Shown here piece after piece: positions 35,301 through 41,300 of a stretch of DNA of 64,000 bases (position 1 is its first letter; every line of letters begins with the position of its first letter). Under the pieces are notes generated by a model that saw only the letters and a list, made by a program, of their open reading frames with translations, was not told where the DNA came from and did no database searches. The position numbers were made by a program, and so were the translations under genes. Source of the DNA: Atriophallophorus winterbourni (lineage: Eukaryota > Platyhelminthes > Trematoda > Plagiorchiida > Microphallidae); contig JACCGJ010000229.1 of NCBI GenBank assembly GCA_013407085.1, positions 1 to 64,000 on the forward strand, given 5' to 3'.

Positions 35301-38300
35301 AGGGTCCCAGCGATCGGACATTGCGATGACTATCCGTACTTGAGAATGCTTCAAATCTATGTTCAGTGGCGGTCTTATTATTGCCATCCTATTAATGTAA
35401 GTGAACTTGTGCACTTCTCAAGCCAAGTGATCAGCGAGGCTTGTTAAGGCGCATCATAGCAAATGTCGTAAGAAAACTAGGAATAACTTGCTCTTGACCG
35501 CTCACATTGGAGGTATTGTGTAAATCGCCGTCTGCAAGCGGAGCTGCTGAACGCAGATCACGCCGCCGGCGTGCAACTGACACCGTACAACCATGTTGGG
35601 TGAGGCGTCTTCACCCATGACACCCATGCGACCTTGGCAATGTCCTTATCCGAGCATTGCGGATGCATGCTGTGACACATGCTAACCTTACACTTCATTG
35701 TCCTTACCACTTACTTCGCTCACCTCTTTCTGTGCTCTATATAAAAACTGGCCCTGTCCAGCTCTGGGACGTGTGAACCTGTGTCCTGAGTCTCGGCTTG
35801 GTCATTTCATATCCATCCTGTGTTCTGTTCTCTGTATCGGAGGGCTTGGTCTCTCGTATCATCTAGTTGATCACCTGGCACAACTGTCTCTCTATCCCAC
35901 AATACATTGCAACTTGGCGACGAGGCTGGGGTACCGATTCTGCATATCGTTTGCGGAACGCGGCCGGGAGCATAACTTGTATCTCCCAACTCGTACCTGT
36001 TTAGTCATTCAAAATGCTGTAGAACATGAAAATTCATGCGATTGTGATGTACACCCATGCTCGACATCGACCGAAGGAGGCCGACAACATTCACACTACT
36101 TGATTGCGATTTACTTGTGCGGTATACATCTGCAGCAAGTTGTGCTTCTTTCCCCTTTTTTATAAACATATTTTCTTCGTGAGTTTATGCGAGGTACTAT
36201 TTAGCTCGTATCACAGCAACACCACATCCAGATTGGCGTAAATCTCGGGGTGGCCAAACCGTCACATGGCATAAGCGGTTAAAAACCCTTACTAGTAACC
36301 TTTCCAAAGTCGGCGCAGCACGTCTTCCAGGCTGGTGTCCTCGCTATCAGATATCGCAATAGCTAGTTACGCTTCAGGATATGTCCAGAAACCGTGTTCA
36401 ATGGCGTTCTTGCACTAAGCATCTTCTTGGAGTGTTTGCTTAACCTTGTGTGTTGTCAAGCGGAGTGACGAGAAAAGCTTGTTATGATGCATGACAGTGA
36501 AAGTCGCAAGGAAGCTGCCATGCTGAGGTCGCTCTACTCGTTCACGAAACTTGTTTGAATGCATGTTCCATTCGAGGTGTAGGCACCTCTACCCCGTTTG
36601 TTTGTGTTTACTCTTCTATAGAATCCGTAGCTATCTAAGTCCTACCCTTCCCCATCTTTTAGGATTTTACTTTTTCATGGTTGTGTGGCAGTTAAGCATT
36701 CGGTACGCGCTACCGGTGTAATGCTGTCTGTGATGATGTTGATGATGACAGCAACTTTCAGGCGTTTCATAGTAAGCCAGGGGCAACAGTTACCCACTAG
36801 AGTCGTGGTCATCCTCAACGAAATGCACGGCTATTTTCGCTACCAAACACGTAAAACAACCGCCGATTCAACCACAATCGGTTACTGTTACATTGCCGGG
36901 CTTCAGACTGCTTGCCGTCATTTGGTGGAGACAGTAAAGATTACATACAGTTAGCCTTTAGACAATTGGATGTCGTTCAGTAATTAAACGGATTCACCCG
37001 GATTACCGCCCAATGTGAACCCAGTTTGTTTGCGTTTTATTTCTGTGAATAAGTTTGTCTTCATGTGTATTTGCTCAAATATTGCGTTACACTATGTCCT
37101 AGTTACAAATCGGCCCGTTATATAATGCTAATCACCGAGGCTACGCCGACACGATCCATTTCATGATCCCGTGTCTGTAAGGATATGTATTGTTTTATCG
37201 ATTGTGCGCACACTAGTAAGCTTCATGCTGGCCAACGTTGAATATTCCTCTCTCCCTCTCTCTCTCTCTTCAGAAACGAATTGGAGCGTCAGTTTTTGGA
37301 AATAATCCAGTTCAACACCAATGTCCCCAGCTCGGTCTACGCCAAGTACTACTTTGACTTGCGCTCCTTGACTGGTGGCTCGTGTCATCCGTTCCCGTTA
37401 TCCATGGAACGGGCCCACAAATTGGAGGTAAGTTGATCAAACGTATTCGAGATTGTGGTCATCATCAAAGGGAAATCGCATCGGTACCAAGTAGCGACCC
37501 ACATTCGTGAAACCCAGTCCCACTGTTGTGTGTGGGCTGAGATTCTGTCAGCTTGGTCAAATCCAAACTGAAATACGAACAAGCGCCAAATGCAGTGAGA
37601 CTATAAATCATTACTGATTATAGTAAACTTAACGTCACGTGTTACCGTAGAGGTCTAGGCCTGGGCAACCTGACCGTAGCTTAGCCCACGTGCAGTCCTT
37701 GGCTGTGCGGCATTTTGCCTGGATTAGGCTTGTGATTTCATACATACATGCATACCGGTATAGGTCGATGCTACTGGACTATCGCGCCCCGTGTACATGT
37801 ACTCGTACACTGCGCGATGCTTTTCTATTGCAGAACCGAACGCTACGTTGTCGCGATATTTACCCCACCAAACTTGTTAATCACATTTCTCACTGCCGTT
37901 GCTATTTTAACCACGACTGCATTCCCGCGACATCACTTCCCAGTCATCAAGGTAGACGTTTTGGCATGTCTCCACTTGCATTCTGCTAGGTATGGACCCC
38001 GGATTAGAGTTTGATTTTCACCATCATCCGGGGAACGCTTTTCGATTCGCTTTTGTTCGAGTACTTTCAGTCTTGCGTTTGTTATTCTATCCATCCACGT
38101 GGTGTTCAACAAGTGCTCATTGATCTTGCCTACATTAAACCGTTTAGTAAGCAAGCACGGTAAATCTTTGGTTACGGCCCTAGCGGTGTTTAATGATGAC
38201 GGCGTTCTAGCGTTGGCCTCGCCTTTCGAACCCCCGCGTCTCGGCTCAGAGAACAACGCTTGTGTAGCGAATCTTATCTTATTGTGAAGTGACGGTGTTG

Positions 38301-41300
38301 TTGTGTACATTGGTTGAAAGAAAAAATGGGAGGAATGGAAATGGAGAAAGGAGGCAGTATTGTTGTTCGCTGCTTGTCGGTGTTTATTCTCTCCGATATC
38401 CCGTTGTTGATTGCCTCGTGCCATTTGTAGGGTGGTCGATATAGCTGACCGGTTGGCGAAGATCGATAGTCGTACACGTGACGCTGATTGACCGTTGAAT
38501 CGTGTGTTGGCCAAAGGTGGAATGAGCAAACGTGTACATTGATGAATGTGTCTGCTACAAAGCATTTCTGTCCTCCTATTGCAAAATCCCCATCCCGATG
38601 CTAACGACTGCACTCTATCAGCTAAATCTCAAATGGCCTTTTCTAACGGTTTCCAATCATTGACTAGAATCGCTCAATCGGGTATGACGCAAATAAGGGA
38701 ACGTCTACTCACACGATTTCCGAATTCGTGTACCAAGTCTGCGTGATCACTCAGTGTTGTGCTCGGTTGCATTCGTTCAACAAGTATGAGAACCCTTGAT
38801 CGTTTCATCTGAACGTACTCCATAAATCCGCCATCGTTCTAATCCGGTTCTTGTTTCCTTATTTCCATTTTTACGGTACATTGAATATTTTGGTGCTAGA
38901 GAGAGAGCGAGCGAGATCGGTATTCATCGTGGAACAGCATCTCTGGTGGTCAGCGCTGTCGAATTTGATTCACAACAGTTTCACTGCTACTTTTTCGTTT
39001 TTACTATTCTGTCTAGACGGCTCATTTACAGGTTCAGACAGCTGGTCACATTGTTCGCGTTTCTAACAATTGTTGAACAGCCATGCTACAAATCGACCGG
39101 GCTCAGTGTTTCTCTTTCATTTTCGCCTATATTGTGCTTGTGCACAGATGTGCAATCGTGCAGTATTTCTGTACTGTGCGGCTAACATCGTGAGCTGCGT
39201 GTTGTAACACGCTGGAGTCTCACTACCATTTCTATTTTCTTTCTATTTCATATCTGTCTAGACCTGGGCAACCTGACAGTATCTCAGCCCACGTGCAGCC
39301 TCTGACTGCGCGGCACTTTGCCTGGATCAGGCTTGTGCTTTCACATCGCATCGCTAATTACTGGTACTCTGTAATCGGTTGCAAGTTATCTCTACCCGTC
39401 TCGTGGATTTGAGGATATGGTAATTAGGATCGACATAACCAGCTATGATGTACAACGCGAATTTCGTTTAAGAAATCAAAAACTTACCATTTCTTCGCGC
39501 TCCCCCGATATATTATTCATCTAGGATTCTTCTTACCTCTATGATGTTACTGCCTCGAACAACCTGTACTCTTGAATGGTCGATGCGCGGTTTAAACATG
39601 ACAGCTAAACCTATGTTGCTTCAAGTTACCGGGAAACGTCGCTGTTGGGTTAAATGAATAAGTACGAAATCGTTCATACAAACATTTAACACGCTCACAC
39701 ACGAATTCACACTGGTGGGAGAAGTGTGCTTGCCGTTCAAACGCGATTCTACTTTCACTAAGGGTAACACTGATTCAAATTAACCGGGACGACGCTGTCT
39801 CTCTCCAATTCTTGTATTTTATCTTTGGAATCACGTATCAACAGAGTTTATGAGATGGACGGTTCAAAGGATGACTTGAACTCAGATCCTCAATTGCACC
39901 CATTTCCATTGCGCTCGCCAGTTTCGTGCTGTTTGCACTCATTAGATAGGGGTCCGCATGCGCTTGTAACAGTGGAGGAATGGTAAACAAGTTACGCTTG
40001 TTTGCCGCTGTTGGGTAAGGTTGGTACGACCAACCTGTTCAATCCCATGTGTGCAAACACTTGTTTAATGGGGTTAAACCCATAACCATGAAACAAAATA
40101 TTCATTTGCATGCTTTTCCGTCATACACTCCACGACCGGTTTCGTGCTGTTTGCACTCATCACTTAGTGAGAGTATGATCAGGATCCGCATGCGCTTGTA
40201 ACAGTGGAAGAGTGGTAAACAAGTTGTGCTTGTTTGCCGCTGTTGAGTAAGGTTGGCACGACCAACCTGTGTGCAAACACTTGTTTAATGGGGTTAAACC
40301 CATAACCATGAACCGAAATATTCATTTGCACGCATTTCCATCATACACTCCACGACCGGTTTTCACTCATCAGGTAGGGACAGTTGGATCAGGATCCGCA
40401 TGCGCCTGAAACAGTGGAGGAATGGTAAACACGATTTGCGCTTGTATGCCACTCTCAGATACGATTTGCACGACCAATCTGTTCAATCACATGTGCCCAA
40501 ACACGTACACGCTTTGATCAGATGTCCTCATTTGCTTGCATTTCCATCACAGTGGCTTACAAGCTGAACTTGTTTACCATTTCTGAGGCATACGGATCTG
40601 GACCACATTCGTTTTAGTGGAAATATTGGTTTCGTGTAATCGAATCAATAATTGGATATATTGCTCCTGCTTTACACACATGCCTGAAATTCTCACGATA
40701 TTTCCTATAACCCAACACATGTAAACATATCCGCTTTGTTCGTGAATACGGGATTTTGTAATGGTGTGGTGTATTAGCAGCATCAAGCTTTCGCGTTTCT
40801 GTTTTCTTGGACTGGTTGAGCTCATGCAAAGGTCCATCGTATGTGAATAATCTATTTCCCGGGATGTCGCCTCGACGGTTATGATGATTATCTGTTCATT
40901 CTGTCTACGTTCTAATTACCGTCATGCTTGTGATGTGTGATTGCGTCACGCGTTAAGCCGGTGTTATCGCATGTCTTTTGCATCTCAACATACTTACACG
41001 CGTTCAGGCAGCCTTTGGATAAAGCCGATTGTCACGTGAATCCACTGAGTACTGCGTCGGCTGGTGTCGAGTGTGACCGATGACCAGCCTTCATTGTGGA
41101 AATATCGACTTGGAAGCGCATGCCTAGATGGGATGCGAGGAATGAAGAGATTGTTTGATTGGTTCCTTTGAAGAAGACAGAAAATGAAGCCGACCCATAA
41201 GAAAGAAGGCATCGTTTCAGTTTCTTTGTGTGTGCTCATGCTTGTTGCAAAACAAGTAAACAATTAAAAAACATGTCGACAAAAGCATAGTCATGCATGC

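Larger units (their letters stand above)
39890..40575 (-). repeat. hammerhead repeat family 1, three-unit tandem array
   Basis: Three head-to-tail units with hammerhead positions near 39918, 40136 and 40356, a spacing of 218-220 bases. A fourth partial unit follows. Each has GGATCCGCATGCGC, a GTAAACAAGTT.GCTTGT block, GGTTGG(T/C)ACGACC, GTTTAATGGGGTTAAAC and CATTTCCATCA. Best example in this window of a retrozyme-like array. Confidence 0.82.

Noticed and set aside
35698..36165. 155-codon + strand open frame in intron 6
   Set aside because: No motif; overlaps an opposite frame and a short shared repeat.
37933..38613. 226-codon - strand open frame
   Set aside because: Mostly the LTR-like family E unit; the second copy at 54444-54846 does not keep the frame. 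The part at 37933-38160 could be internal element sequence but has no recognised motif.
39890..40575. Regular repeats that could suggest a CRISPR array
   Set aside because: Units are ~220 bases, repeated throughout, contain hammerhead motifs, and lie in an animal intron; there are no short repeats with unique spacers.
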